Origin: Epiperipatus broadwayi | Taxonomy: Eukaryota > Onychophora > Udeonychophora > Euonychophora > Peripatidae | Assembly (NCBI GenBank): GCA_028023455.1 | Contig: JAQFVV010006295.1 | Span: 932,001-996,000 of the forward strand | Length of the DNA stretch: 64,000 bases | Direction of reading: 5' to 3' | Shown here: in pieces, positions 12,001 through 24,551 of the stretch | Layout of the letters: each line of letters starts with the position of its first letter | Numbering within the stretch: the stretch's first letter is position 1 | Position numbers and translations under genes: made by a program | The notes under the pieces: generated by a model | Told to the model about the DNA's origin: nothing | The model's input: only the letters and a program-made list of their open reading frames with translations | Database searches by the model: none

Positions 12001-13290
12001 CTCCATCTCGTAATTTTCCGAACTAATCCAGCGTTTGTCATACTTCTAGTATAAAGTTTCCGATATATTTTCACTATATATGATGTTTCCATGATTATTT
12101 GCTTGTAAATTGAGCTTCAATTTAGAGACGATTGATAGGAAAAATTAAATTAACACTGCAGGTCTATCATTTAAAACTTTTATAAATTATTTACAATGAC
12201 ACTCTTATAATTTTAAAAATGATTTTGAGAGCGTCTATAAATTTACTTAGCTATTTTTTTAATAGCACAATTAACTTGAAAAATCAATCACAGAGTCCTC
12301 TCCTAACAATTGAACTGAGCTTTTATACCGGAAGAAACTTCCCATTTGATTGGTAGATTAAACAATCAACTTTGCTGGCTTATTTACATATTTACCAACA
12401 ACACAAAATTAAAAATAAATAATGACTTATTTAATATTTAATATTTATTACATTATTAAATTTCTAAAATAATCTTTATCGTTTATTTAAATCTATTAAA
12501 CATTTTTTTAAAATATTCTTATTTACTTGATTTTAATTTTAACTTTTATAAGATTATTTAAAATAAACTAAGTCTTTTTTATACGTTATATTTTTTAAAG
12601 CAATATTTTTAAAAATCAGATTTAATATTCTACATTAAATATCTTTATTTTAATCTCGTGATAACTCACGTATTATTTATAAATTTTACAACATAATTTT
12701 TAAAATAGTTTTGCAACTTCACTAAATAACTTCCATGCATGTGTGCGTATCTAACTAACATCTGTTTTTTTTTTTTTTTTTACAATAAAAGAAACGCTTC
12801 TCATAATCTAAAAATAACTAACAATTGCATTTTTTAAAATAAATATTTTTTAAATAAATAAGATATTATAATAGATTTTAAAATAATTATCCAATATTAT
12901 TAAAATCAAATATTAATCTTTTATTTAAGTACTTACAATAATTAAAATATTTATATTCTTTTATAATATTATTTTATCAACAATAAATATATGCATTTAA
13001 TCTTACTTGTCTTTTAAACACTTTTAGCTTTAAATACCTATTTATTAAATATATTAATGCAGTATTGATTATGGCCATTTTTCCCAACTATATATTATAA
13101 TCATCATCATTTAAAATGTCTCTCTCTATATCAGCACAATTTCACATATCAAATACTCATAGATTGCTTTAATTAAAACTTTTGAAATAGTACCATAAGC
13201 AAAATTAACATCACATATTCAAATATATCTTAAATTTAAAATTTTTAATAGATTAGCACAAAAATTAGATGGTGACCCATACAAAAGGGC

Positions 13291-13293
<3 letters not shown>
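9009..13293 (-). repeat. LTR copy 2 (about 4285 bp)
   Basis: Same sequence as 1254-5530, same orientation. The outer end is fixed where similarity to copy 1 stops: both copies share the run ending gggcaca, after which copy 1 goes into the polypurine tract and copy 2 into an AT microsatellite. The inner end (tgtaccc at 9009-9015) lies 16 bp from the primer binding site at 8973-8992. No ORF is credible. Very long for an animal LTR; family-level comparison was not possible. Confidence 0.75.

Positions 13294-13371
<78 letters not shown>
13294..13371. repeat. (AT)n microsatellite
   Basis: About 78 bp of nearly pure AT dinucleotide starting at the outer end of LTR copy 2. It may be the insertion site of the element or a later expansion. 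Confidence 0.9.
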
Positions 13372-13376
<5 letters not shown>

Positions 13377-13688
13377 AAACATAGTATCAACTTTGTTGCC
13401 TATTGCATAATAGATTTTTCCAGCTGAAAATCAGATATTATAATTTAATAATTTTTAATGGATATAATTGATGAAATATTTTTAAATATGTGAAAATTTC
13501 CAGTATATTTTATTTAGAAAAACCATAGTTGATGTTAAGTACTGTAAATGGTTTTTTTTTTTTTGCATTCAAAAGATATTTTTTTTCTAAATGCTGTCTC
13601 TGGTTCTTATATAGAAATAAAGCATTACAGTAAATTTACCTATATAAACTTTAAATTAAATATAGATCAATGTATATGCAAATAAAGG

Positions 13689-13847
13689 GAATAAATCAAC
13701 ACCCCTTAGGCTATGAATTAAAAGCATTTTAAATGTTTAACAAAGGATTAAGAATACAATGAATTCATTCTATTCTTGATCCTTTATTCAACATTTAGAG
13801 TGATTTTAATTCATAGTGTGGGGGAGGGTAATTTACTCCATTTTATT

Positions 13848-13848
<1 letters not shown>
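13689..13848. repeat. Short palindromic element (foldback), about 160 bp
   Basis: Two arms of about 77 bp meet at GAATTC (13761-13766). The core arm (ctatgaattaaaa...) matches its inverted partner with a handful of mismatches; the outermost 20 bp match poorly. It resembles a palindromic MITE. A CA/TA microsatellite follows at about 13848-13886. No target duplication could be fixed. Confidence 0.55.
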
Positions 13849-13883
<35 letters not shown>

Positions 13884-13886
13884 CAC

Positions 13887-14775
13887 AAAAGGACCCAAAA
13901 TTAACTGGTATCATTCTCTTGTGTGACTATTGTTCTACATGCTTCTGCTGCTACATACATTTACTGCATTAATTGGCCAAATACCATTATCATGTGAAGT
14001 CATGATGCCACTTAGCACATATTTTTGTAAAGTGCATTTCACATATTTGTTGATTTTTGTTATAGCTGAAAAGTTGGAATAATGTGAAAATCTGTTTTCT
14101 TTTAAGGAAAATGGTAGGGAAAGCAGTTGTAATGTTTGAAACATATTACAATAAAACTGATCTGGCAAAACACAAATTTACAAATAGTTTAATGAAAGTG
14201 TCAAATTCACCATGTTCTAATAAAGCATAGTGAGTGAAATACTATGTCAAAAACAATGCTGATTTTTTTTTGACACAAATGGCATTTTTCTTTCAGAATT
14301 AGTTTGTAATGGTCAGACATTTTATCTACAAGTTCTGAAACATTTGTATGATGTAATAAAATGTAAACAACTCATTTTGTGGCAAAGTGAAAAGTACTAG
14401 CTTTACTACAGCAAATGCCTCTATGTATAAAATCTTGAGTTTGAAACAATTTTTAATTAAATTTATCCAGCTTACCTGTAAATCATATTTGCTTGATATC
14501 TGAACATGTTATTTTTTTTTGTTCTCGAATGAAAAAAATTTCTCGAGAATTTTTTTTTTTTTGCAGACTTAGAAGTGATGAAGAAAAAACAATAGAGGTG
14601 TTAAAAGGCTTCACTTTGTAAGTGTTTTTGTACTATTTTGAAAAGTGAAGAACACATTTAGACTGATGTATTGAAGAAGATTAAATTTATAACAGATTAA
14701 ATTTATAACAGTTAAAGATGAATAAACAAACAATTTTTTATTATAAAATTCTCGTTAATTTGGATAGTCCTTGTA
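13887..14775 (+). pseudogene. Decayed mariner-like transposon, copy A
   Basis: The ends form imperfect inverted repeats (ggacccaaaattaac near 13891; gttaatttggatagtcc near 14754-14770). Similar in order and sequence to copy B (21179-24941). On the plus strand, broken frames resemble mariner transposase: a stretch near 14390 corresponds to the LWQSGKW region before the second catalytic aspartate, and 14560-14650 to the C-terminal block with FADLEVMKKK. No intact reading frame remains. The minus-strand ORF at 13935-14168 is a shadow. At about 890 bp it is shorter than the usual 1.3 kb, so internal deletions are likely. Confidence 0.5.
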
Positions 14776-17700
14776 TATATAATATCAAATGCAAACACTA
14801 AACTTATCAATGTAGTAAATTAAGTATATTAATAACATTTAACTCACTAACCAAAATTAAATTAAAAATTTGCTATCAATTGTATTCCTGCCAAAATAGA
14901 CTTCTCAAGTGCAAAGTAAACAGCCAAAACACAATATATATGACCCTACCTTCAATAATTCCAGATGAAATTCCAATTACTTATATCTAAAGAACTCTCA
15001 AATAAGTTTATAGCTTCTAAATTGTAAGTCTTTATTAACAGATATTCTTTAATTTATTTATTTTTTTCATTCTTTCTAAAGAAATCAGCTTTAGCTTGCT
15101 TAAACATAATCTTATGGCCTGTATTTCCTAAATATATATGCAGAAACATATATATAATTTTTTTACAAAAATAAATAATAATATAAACAATATCAAGAAT
15201 GATATTCCTATCATTTTTCTTTTTCATATTCTATAAATTTTTTGGAATAACTCTTCCTTCATGCTATTTTATTGCCAAACACCCCCTAATCAGAATAGTT
15301 TATTCTAATGTAATTTGTATCAAATTCTCTCATTTTTATAACAAAAATCCCTTAAAACAGTTTTTTTTTATGAGCAATAGACTGATAGCTATCCAGTTTT
15401 AATAATTGGTTTTAAATTTTTTTTTTTAATATAGTGGCTACATACTAAATGATTTTTTTAAAATCTTTTATTGATAAATTTAAAAACTTTAATTTAACAA
15501 AATCATAACCTCATCTTTTTAAAATATATTTTTAGAACTTTATTCATGTAAAGTTTTTAGATTTAGTAGTGGTAAGAGATTATAAAAAAATAATTGTTTG
15601 ATATGTAGTCATTCTGTCAAAAGTAAGAATTTAAAACCTATTGTTAGGCCTAATAATTATCAGACTATTACTCATAAAACAACTGCTTTAAAGGGTTTTT
15701 GTTATAGAAATGAGAAATTAAATAGTTAAAAAATATAGCTTTGTTAAAAAAAAAAGAAAGAATTTTATAAAGATTACATTAGTATAGGCTATTCTGATAA
15801 ATTTTAATTGAAGTTATAACAGTGATAATAATAATTTAAAAATATTAATATGCAATAAAATATGCTTTTATTTCTTTGTCTTTTGTTTTTTCTTGTAAGG
15901 TTTTAAGGAGGAATCATAATATATTGATAATAAGAAAATAACATGGAGAAAGAGTGTTATTCTAAATAATTTATTGAATAATATAAAAGAGAAAATTGAT
16001 CAGTATATTGTTCTTGAAGTTGTTTATATTATTTCTTGTTTTTGTAAGCAATCGTATAAGCCAAGGTATCTTAGTTCTATATATATTTATAATAAAAATA
16101 TAGCCACAAGATTATGTTTTAATAGGCTAAGATTGACTTTTTTGAAAAGAATGAATAAAAAAATTAAAGAATTTCATTTAGCAAAGATTTATGATTCTGA
16201 AGCCATTAATTTATTTAAGAGTTCTTTAGATATTAAAGATGATTAAAATTCAAATTGGAATTATAGGAAGGTAAGATCATATATATTGTGTTTTGTATTT
16301 GGAAATGAGAAGTCATTGGTAATAAATTTGTAGTTTAATTTTAGCTAGTAATTTAATAGCGAATTGGTGTACTTAGTTTGATGTATATATATATCTGATT
16401 ATAGATGAGTTATGATTTATTTACTGGCTTTTTAATCCCTCCCCCCCACTTTAATATATTTATTTATACATTAAACACTGCTTGTTGTGTATTAATTCAT
16501 TTCATTCAGTCCGCTCTCTTTTTTGTAAATGTGTATATATCATATATAAATTAGTTATTTTTAATAAAAGTACATTCTTATATTTATAAATGCATTTTTG
16601 TGAAATATTTTGTTATTTATGATATAATAAATTTCTATTTACACAATTTTTTTCTTTGAAAACTTATTTATCATTAAAGAACATTTATCACAATAAAAAG
16701 TAATATTTTATTACAAACATGTATAACAATAAATATTTCTACTTTTTTTTTTTTAAAAAAAAAAAAACCATTTCACAATAAGTATGTTTATCAATGTATA
16801 TTTTTTTCCAGATGCAAATTTAATTTTTTTAAAAAATATTTTTATGCCGAGTATTATTGTAAAACAATTTTTTATATATATAATTTATTAATCTTAGCAA
16901 TTTGCAAAAAAAAAAACAACAACAAAAAAACAAACAATTCAAATATTTTTTTTTCTATACATGTTTAAAGATTAAATATTAAAATTATTATTAAGATTTA
17001 TAAAAATTAAAATAACTAATTTGGTTTATCGAATCTGTAGTGTTAGTAGTTTTTTTTTTTGTTTGTTTATAAAAAACAATCTTTAATAAAAATTTAGATT
17101 TTTTTCCCTAATAAAGAGTATTTGTTTGTTACTATGATAACTCTTGAATAATATATACAAGTTTTTAAAAAGAGAGGAGTGGTGGAGAGAACGGATTAGA
17201 ATGAATTAATGTACAATAAATATGTTAGGGTCTTAAGACAGTAAACACGATGTTATATTATTAAATTTCTAAAGTGCTTATATACCTTGCATTTTCGGCA
17301 AGATATATAAAATAATATTATATAGTATGACTATATGCTTTCATTTTATGATCTATTAGAAGCAGGATTATTGATATCAGAATGTTTTGACAATAGTTAA
17401 AAATATATTTTATATCATGAAAAATATGAAATTGTGATATAGTTTTCAAATTTTTTTTTTTTTATATATAAATTTTTCATTATGCTGATATCAAAAATTA
17501 ACAGAAAATTATATAGTTTGGATAGTCTGATGCAACTATTGGAATTGAATTTAAGCAATTAATTTGTTGTTTAGTATATATGTGTAATGAAAAATATAGA
17601 TAATTATTAATATTTCCTGTAATTATAACTAATTTCTTATGAATACTGATACAGTTTTTCTATTGCTTATTTCTTATTTATATTTAAAAAAAAAAATCTT

Positions 17701-20700
17701 TAAAAATATGCATTTCAGAAAAAAAAAAAAAAAATTGTAAAGAAAAAAGTAGAAATAATAGAAAAAAAATGGCATAGAGATTTGAAAAGCTGACATTTTT
17801 TTTTTTTTTTAAAAAAGGCATACCAAGTGCATATATATATATATAAATAATGTATTATTTTAATCAGAACAAATATGTTGGTATTTTAAGTCATTCATTC
17901 ATGCGTCCATCAATGTATGTAATTCTGCAGAAGAAAGTAGATAGTGAATAGTGTTAGGTCATCAATAGCTTTAATAATTGTTTATATTTATGTATTAAAC
18001 TATTCTCACAGAAGACAGCCACAATTGTTTTGAAAGATCTCATTAAAAAGAATATCAATTCTTGCTAAATTGTTTTTAGTTTTTGTTCAATATTTGGCTG
18101 AGAATTAGAGTTAATATTATCATGGAAAATGAATTAAATTTGGATCAATAGAATATCTGGATATAGTTTTTTTTCTAGGTCATGGCATTTCACCACTATA
18201 TTTTAACATTAGGAAAAAAAAAATACTGTTGTTGGGAAAAATTGTAAATAGTGATCTGTGTAACATTTCACAGGGTATGATTATAGTGCTACTATCTTCA
18301 TAATGTAAGCATTTACAATGTAAAATAGTGACTGTTTTTATAAAGCTCAGTAGATTGATTTGATAGATATTGAAGTATTAAAAAATGAGTTGACTTCTGC
18401 AGAGAATTATTTTACTGTGAATTTCTGTATGTATGATTTTGTTGATTACAATTTAGGTAATGGCTGCTAGTTTCTTAAAGTAAGAATTGATTCCTAATCA
18501 CAGTTAGTTTTAACAATTTTTGTCATGTCTATTAAATACAGTTACTACCTTTGAGGCTCAGTTTTAAAATGTTAAATTGTTTATTAGTTTTGGATAATAA
18601 AACTCTAGCTAATGGGAATCAATAATTTAATCTCATTTAAACGACGTTTGTCTTTTTAACTTTCAGCCTTATGAAATTTAAGTCATTTTCCTATTAGATC
18701 TTCCTCTCCAACTTCTTAGGCTCCATCTGTGCTAACAAAGAAACATTACATCAGGATGTATTTTTGTATTATATGATGGTAAAAATATGTTATTGTGATC
18801 GAATTTATTTATAAATATATGTATAAAATGATAGTGATGTTAATCTGAAAAATTCTCAAGATTTATTTTTATTATCACCATCATTAATATTTCCTCATGA
18901 ATGAGTGTAGGCATTCTAACTCCAAAAGTAAAAAAAAAAAAGAAAAAGAATGGAGTCAAATTTGATGCTTAAGTATTTAAAACATGAAATGTAATTTAAC
19001 TAAGTACAATTCGATTTATCCCAAAATAGTGCAGAAGGATGGTGGATAATATAAAAAGATCATGATAGACCCTGTATTACAGTGATTGAAAATATCCTAA
19101 ATAGAATATATACATAAAGCTATTGTAACGGAATATATGCCGTTACATTATTTTAAAATGAAAATAAAAAGATCGTAAATAAAATTTGATTTATTAAAAA
19201 GAAAAAAAAACTTAAAAAACTGAAAATTAAAAGTTGTTTAATATATATAGATCGCATGATGGACAACTTTAAAAACTTTTAAAAAATAAAAATATTTGAA
19301 AGTAATTTTTTTTTGTAAAAAGTAAAGATATAAAGATTGATATTTTAAAAATAGAAATAATGTTGATTTCTATAGTCTTAGAAAATGGAAATGATTGTCT
19401 TATTAATTAAATGATTGTTCAAAAGCAAACTACCTCGTGAGGCATGTAAAATAAATTAAATGGTCAGATAAGAGAATACAAAGGAATTAAATGACCAATC
19501 CAAACACGAAAATGACAGCACGGACCATAACTGAAACACGAATGGATTAGTGACGTCTTGCTCGTTGAATCTCAAGATCTAATGATAAGAGTCTAATAAA
19601 AATATAAAAGCCAAATTATTATTATAATGGTTATCTTAGAGCTGACTATGAATAGATCGTTATAACTAGCTATATTGCAGATTTTCACGATGTGGAAGTC
19701 TGCAATAAATTTAATTTTCCGGACAACCAGCTGAGGTCTCTGGATAACAGCTCCTGACCAAATGCATGGCAAGTCGCAGTTTCATTTCAAAGGACAAAAT
19801 CTACGAAAGTGATCACGAAGATGGACTTCTCAATCTATTAAATCCGTAAAGTATAAACTATTGTGTCTATCTAATAAGAACTTTCCTAAAATTGCAAGTA
19901 ATTAATAATTGAAAATAACTCTTATCTGACTTAAAGAATGCAAATTCAATTATTGCTATTTTTTTTATGTAGATGTTTAAGCAATCATTTCCAGTTCATT
20001 TTTTTTGTGTGTGTATTATGTTCTAACTAAAATGTATTAAATTTAAGTTGTTTATAGATGCTTGCATGGATTCGTTTGCGGTTAATTATATTTTGGTTTT
20101 CATATTTTGTCAAAATATATAGACATTCGATAAATAATGATACCTTACGGTGAGTATCTAAAATGTATTTATTCGGATGTCTTTTAAGTTATTGGTGACA
20201 ACGCAAGTATCTTATGGTGAATACTATTGGGTTACTTATAAGTTTCCCTCTGCGATTGTCGGCATCAATAATTTTGTATTTTGATCATTTATGTTTATTT
20301 TGAAATGTTTTTGACCATGGAATCTATGTAAGCGATCTATACCCAACATTTTAAAGCAAATCTGTGCGATCTATTTAAAATAGTAATTTAAATTTAAAAA
20401 AAAAAAAAAAAATATTAATGTTAAAATCTAAAAATAAATTTAATCTTCAATTTTAAATGTGCGTTAATAAAAATCTATTTGTGTGTTAATTACTGGCAGT
20501 GGCTTCTTTTATTTTATTGTTCTAAATATTTAATATATACTTTGAGAATAGAAGTCTTGAAACTTATAAATGTTTTAAAATCTCTGCTATTCCACTGAGC
20601 TAGTGACATGGGCTAACGACCGGAATCAAAATTTAAAAAAAAAAAGAAAAAAAAAATTTTTTTTTTTTTGACTTACGTATCTGCCTATTTTATAAATTTT

Positions 20701-21178
20701 TCTAGGTTCAAATGCCTAGATGGCGCCCTGTAGTGCAGTTTACATAAGTCCCCTTCCCCGATCGTTAAACTATAGACAGCTGTCATATGTCTTCATTCTC
20801 ATTAGCACATATATAATATAGCTACCCAAAATAAGAGTTATTGATTTAACCTTCATCATTATAAATCAGTAATCTAACATATTTGAAAAAAAAAAAAAAG
20901 AAGATAAGTAATGAATAATTGTTTTACTAAGCATCTTACTGATGAATCTGATGCTGTGCTCAGACTAGGTCATGGGTAATGAAATAATTCTTAAATATGA
21001 GTTTAACTATGAATAATAAATAAACACAAACATAAGATTAAATTACAAATTTAAAAAAAAAAGTAAAAATGCATAATTATATTAAAATTATGCAATGCAT
21101 AAGTAAACTTAGAATAATAAAAGTCAAGACTCAGACAAGATCCATTAAAACATAAGTGTAATCTGTAAAATATATATA
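14776..21178. other. Unassigned AT-rich stretch
   Basis: More than 6 kb with no gene or element that I can name. It contains many A or T homopolymer runs, a 24-bp imperfect palindrome centred near 19134, and a slightly GC-richer patch near 20670-20790. One ORF (15974-16246, 90 codons) has no recognisable domain. Confidence 0.4.
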
Positions 21179-21688
21179 GAAGGGAGGTATCCAAAAATCA
21201 ACCTTATTCTCTGATAGGTATTGCTTTTGCTTCTGCCATGATATATTTTTTGCAGGAACTCTTCTGCAATAGTCTGCCAACCAGCATCATTGGATGAAAT
21301 GTTTTTGTTAAGTGTATCTCATTTGTCAATTTTTGTGATAGCTGAAAAGTTGAAATAATGTGTAATTCTGTTTTCTGTTTGGGAAAATTGCAGGGAAAAC
21401 AGTTGCAATGCCCAAAACGACTTAAAAACAAACTGTTCTGGGGAAAAGGGTATGAGTAGTTTAATGAAAGAATTCAAATTCAGCATATCCCAAAAAAAGC
21501 ATGGCAAGTGAAGTTCAATGTCAAGATGATGTGGATTTTTTTATGCAGACATGCATCATTCACTCAGAATTCATTTGTAATGATAAGGTGTTTTATTTAC
21601 TTGTTTGGAATCTTTTGTATGGTGCAGTAAAATGAAAACTTCCTGATTTGCAGCAAAGTGGGAAATGATAATCTAAGAATAATAATGC
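21179..21688 (+). pseudogene. Mariner-like transposon copy B, 5' part
   Basis: Begins with an imperfect terminal repeat (gggaggtatccaaaaatcaacc). Plus-strand frames, broken by stops and shifts, resemble a mariner transposase: KTAGKTVAM-like N-terminal helix-turn-helix region near 21375-21430, then VDFFMQTCIIHSEFICND (about 21530-21590), which corresponds to the block holding the first catalytic aspartate, then LQQSGK near 21650-21665. The copy is interrupted here by the Penelope palindrome and resumes at 24632. Confidence 0.6.
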
Positions 21689-21768
21689 ATATATAAATTC
21701 AACATTCCTTTTCTTTTTAAAACTTGTTTTTATTCCAACTATAATTTTCTTTCTCCTTCCAATACAAC

Positions 21769-21798
21769 GTTTCAACTACACTCTGTAGTCATTATCAA
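21769..21798 (-). other. Hammerhead-like hairpin in PLE 3' region, left arm
   Basis: Mirror image of 24522-24551, with the same sequence including the two non-canonical core bases. That both arms share them means the changes predate the palindrome. Confidence 0.45.
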
Positions 21799-22106
21799 GT
21801 TTCCTTAAAAAATAATAATAATAATAAAATAAATAAATAAAAATAAAAAGCAAAAATAATAACACAAATAAATAAAATATTAATACATTCCAAATATATA
21901 ATATTCAATTAAAACCATAATATTATTATAATCTACAAATACAATTATTTACCTCCTTCCCTATCTTTAATTATTTCTTTTAAATTACCTTTATAAATTA
22001 ATACTCTTCTTATATAAATTTATTATCTTTTCTCTAAATCTTTACCCATTAACATTCTTTTTATAATCCCCCCCTTTTTATTTTTATATATTATTCCTAT
22101 ATTATC

Positions 22107-23180
22107 TTATTTTTTATCTCTATTTATTAACATTCTATTTAATACTGGTTTATACTGATCTATATATACTTCCTCTTTTTTTATTCTCTCTTTAAAATTT
22201 GTAACGCATTCCAATGGCCTTATATCAAAATTTTCATGCTTAAATTCCTTTTTATGAATATATATAGCAGATTTTTTATCATATAAATGCTGCCTTAATC
22301 TAGTTTTTAATTTATTCTTACTTGTTCCTATATAAGTCATATTTATATTACTTTTATCACAATCCATACATTTAATTATATATACTGAATTTATACATTC
22401 TAAAATATCAATTTTATCATAATCATTTATTAACTCACCCAAACATTGTTTCCTTTTATAAACAGGGCAAATTAATGTATTATATCTCCTATTAAAATAC
22501 CTAAAAAATTTCTTAATTTTAAAAAATAAATATCTTGATACCCTAAATCCTATATAAATTATTTTATTTTCTCCATTTTTATTCAATTTAATCTTTCTTT
22601 TTATATTTTCAATATTATAATTAGATATCAATTTTTTTACAATATATTCAGGATAATCATTTTTAATACATTCCCCCCTAATATTATTTATTTCATTCTT
22701 AAAAAACATTTCATTTGAACATACCTTAACAGCCCTAATAATCTTATTATTAACAATATTAAGCTTGCAATGTTTTTCAATATCAGAGTACCAATTATTA
22801 GCTAATCCAAAATATGTATTCTTTCTAAATACTGTTGTATCTATACAAATTATTCCATCCATTCCAAATTTTTTAAAAATTCTTATATCCATATAATCAA
22901 TTACATTGTTATTTTCTTTTTCCATTGTAAACTTTATTTTATCATTTTTTGTATTTATATACCCCAAAAAATTATTTGCTTTTCTAACATTCCCATTAAA
23001 AATCAAAAAATAATCATCTACATATCTATTATAAAAAATTGGCTTATTTTTTCCATTATTAAAAAATTCTTTTTCAAAATTATACATATATACATTTGCT
23101 AAAAAGTCACTCAAAGTATTTCCCATACTTAATCCATGTTTCTGTTTATAAAATTTATCTCCATATCTAAAAACAGAATT
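22107..23180 (-). CDS. Penelope-like RT (C-terminal half) with GIY-YIG endonuclease, left copy
   Basis: Frame open from the centre of the palindrome to a stop at 22107, about 357 codons of PLE origin; the few residues further upstream (to 23222) are antisense of the other arm. It starts within the RT at SVFRYGDKFYKQKHGLSMGN, so RT motifs 1-4 are missing. Catalytic YVDD is in the RYVDDYF block. The C-terminal third holds a GIY-YIG domain (VYIIKC, then TYIGTSKNKLKTRLRQH, later E-x-Y-I-x-Y-KPVLN), as in canonical PLEs. RT and endonuclease together mediate target-primed copying. No stop or frameshift interrupts it, but without the RT N-terminus and a start codon it cannot be a working transposase. 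AT-rich codons, many Ile/Lys/Asn. Confidence 0.85.
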   Translation of the reverse strand, partial: NSVFRYGDKFYKQKHGLSMGNTLSDFLANVYMYNFEKEFFNNGKNKPIFYNRYVDDYFLIFNGNVRKANNFLGYINTKNDKIKFTMEKENNNVIDYMDIRIFKKFGMDGIICIDTTVFRKNTYFGLANNWYSDIEKHCKLNIVNNKIIRAVKVCSNEMFFKNEINNIRGECIKNDYPEYIVKKLISNYNIENIKRKIKLNKNGENKIIYIGFRVSRYLFFKIKKFFRYFNRRYNTLICPVYKRKQCLGELINDYDKIDILECINSVYIIKCMDCDKSNINMTYIGTSKNKLKTRLRQHLYDKKSAIYIHKKEFKHENFDIRPLECVTNFKERIKKEEVYIDQYKPVLNRMLINRDKK

Positions 23181-24211
23181 ATGGATTAAGTATGGGAAAT
23201 AGTTTGAGTGGCTTTTTAGCAAATGTATATATGTATAATTTTGAAAAAGAATTTTTTAATAATGGAAAAAATAAGCCAATTTTTTATAATAGATATGTAG
23301 ATGATTATTTTTTGATTTTTAATGGGAATGTTAGAAAAGCAAATAATTTTTTGGGGTATATAAATACAAAAAATGATAAAATAAAGTTTACAATGGAAAA
23401 AGAAAATAACAATGTAATTGATTATATGGATATAAGAATTTTTAAAAAATTTGGAATGGATGGAATAATTTGTATAGATACAACAGTATTTAGAAAGAAT
23501 ACATATTTTGGATTAGCTAATAATTGGTACTCTGATATTGAAAAACATTGCAAGCTTAATATTGTTAATAATAAGATTATTAGGGCTGTTAAGGTATGTT
23601 CAAATGAAATGTTTTTTAAGAATGAAATAAATAATATTAGGGGGGAATGTATTAAAAATGATTATCCTGAATATATTGTAAAAAAATTGATATCTAATTA
23701 TAATATTGAAAATATAAAAAGAAAGATTAAATTGAATAAAAATGGAGAAAATAAAATAATTTATATAGGATTTAGGGTATCAAGATATTTATTTTTTAAA
23801 ATTAAGAAATTTTTTAGGTATTTTAATAGGAGATATAATACATTAATTTGCCCTGTTTATAAAAGGAAACAATGTTTGGGTGAGTTAATAAATGATTATG
23901 ATAAAATTGATATTTTAGAATGTATAAATTCAGTATATATAATTAAATGTATGGATTGTGATAAAAGTAATATAAATATGACTTATATAGGAACAAGTAA
24001 GAATAAATTAAAAACTAGATTAAGGCAGCATTTATATGATAAAAAATCTGCTATATATATTCATAAAAAGGAATTTAAGCATGAAAATTTTGATATAAGG
24101 CCATTGGAATGCGTTACAAATTTTAAAGAGAGAATAAAAAAAGAGGAAGTATATATAGATCAGTATAAACCAGTATTAAATAGAATGTTAATAAATAGAG
24201 ATAAAAAATAA
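23181..24211 (+). CDS. Penelope-like RT fragment with GIY-YIG endonuclease, right copy
   Basis: Mirror of the left copy; 43 bp shorter at its 5' end. First in-frame ATG at 23192 gives 339 codons starting MGNSLSGFLANV, that is, inside the conserved RT block before the catalytic site. RYVDDYF is intact, followed by a linker and the GIY-YIG domain with TYIGTSKNKLKTRLRQH and the terminal YKPVLNR. It is identical to the left copy after the first dozen residues. The 3' non-coding part runs to 24631 and includes a G run at about 24245-24252 and a hammerhead-like hairpin. Confidence 0.85.
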
Positions 24212-24521
24212 GATAATATAGGAATAATATATAAAAATAAAAAAGGGGGGGGATTATAAAAAGAATGTTAATGGGTAAAGATTTAGAGAAAAGATAATAA
24301 ATTTATATAAGAAGAGTATTAATTTATAAAGGTAATTTAAAAGAAATAATTAAAGATAGGGAAGGAGGTAAATAATTGTATTTGTAGATTATAATAATAT
24401 TATGGTTTTAATTGAATATTATATATTTGGAATGTATTAATATTTTATTTATTTGTGTTATTATTTTTGCTTTTTATTTTTATTTATTTATTTTATTATT
24501 ATTATTATTTTTTAAGGAAAC

Positions 24522-24551
24522 TTGATAATGACTACAGAGTGTAGTTGAAAC
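24522..24551 (+). other. Hammerhead-like hairpin in PLE 3' region, right arm
   Basis: A stem gactac/gtagtt closes over an AGAG-type loop and is followed by GAAAC, the layout of hammerhead stem II plus GAAA. The preceding core reads TTGATAA where a hammerhead has CTGANGA, so two core bases (C3 and G8) differ. Hammerhead motifs are known in PLE terminal repeats. I call this a decayed or atypical version, probably not self-cleaving. Confidence 0.45.

Larger units (their letters stand above)
1254..13293 (-). mobile_element. Long-LTR Ty3/gypsy-like retrotransposon, gag-only internal region
   Basis: Read on the minus strand the order is LTR (13293-9009), primer binding site, leader, gag (8066-6648), integrase C-terminal remnant (about 6560-6375), polypurine tract (5544-5533), LTR (5530-1254). 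The LTRs are about 4.28 kb, the internal region about 3.5 kb. Almost no space lies between the gag stop and the integrase scrap, so protease, RT, RNase H and most of integrase are missing and the copy must depend on another element's enzymes. The proportions match the LARD class known from plants, and a single gag ORF matches the TR-GAG class; both labels are my inference. Beyond 1254 a second primer site, leader and gag follow, so two internal regions share the left LTR. The right end abuts an AT microsatellite; a target duplication cannot be checked. Confidence 0.8.

Noticed and set aside
15974-16246. A 90-codon plus-strand ORF preceded by a pyrimidine-rich tract that looks like a splice acceptor
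   Set aside because: The protein has no recognisable domain, is rich in Ile/Lys/Asn as expected from AT-rich DNA, and has no neighbouring exon that I could connect.
16440-17230. A possible inverted repeat: tccgctctct near 16510 and agagaacgga near 17188 with similar flanks
   Set aside because: The matching stretches are short and interrupted, and the surrounding low-complexity sequence makes chance matches likely. Only a local alignment could settle it.
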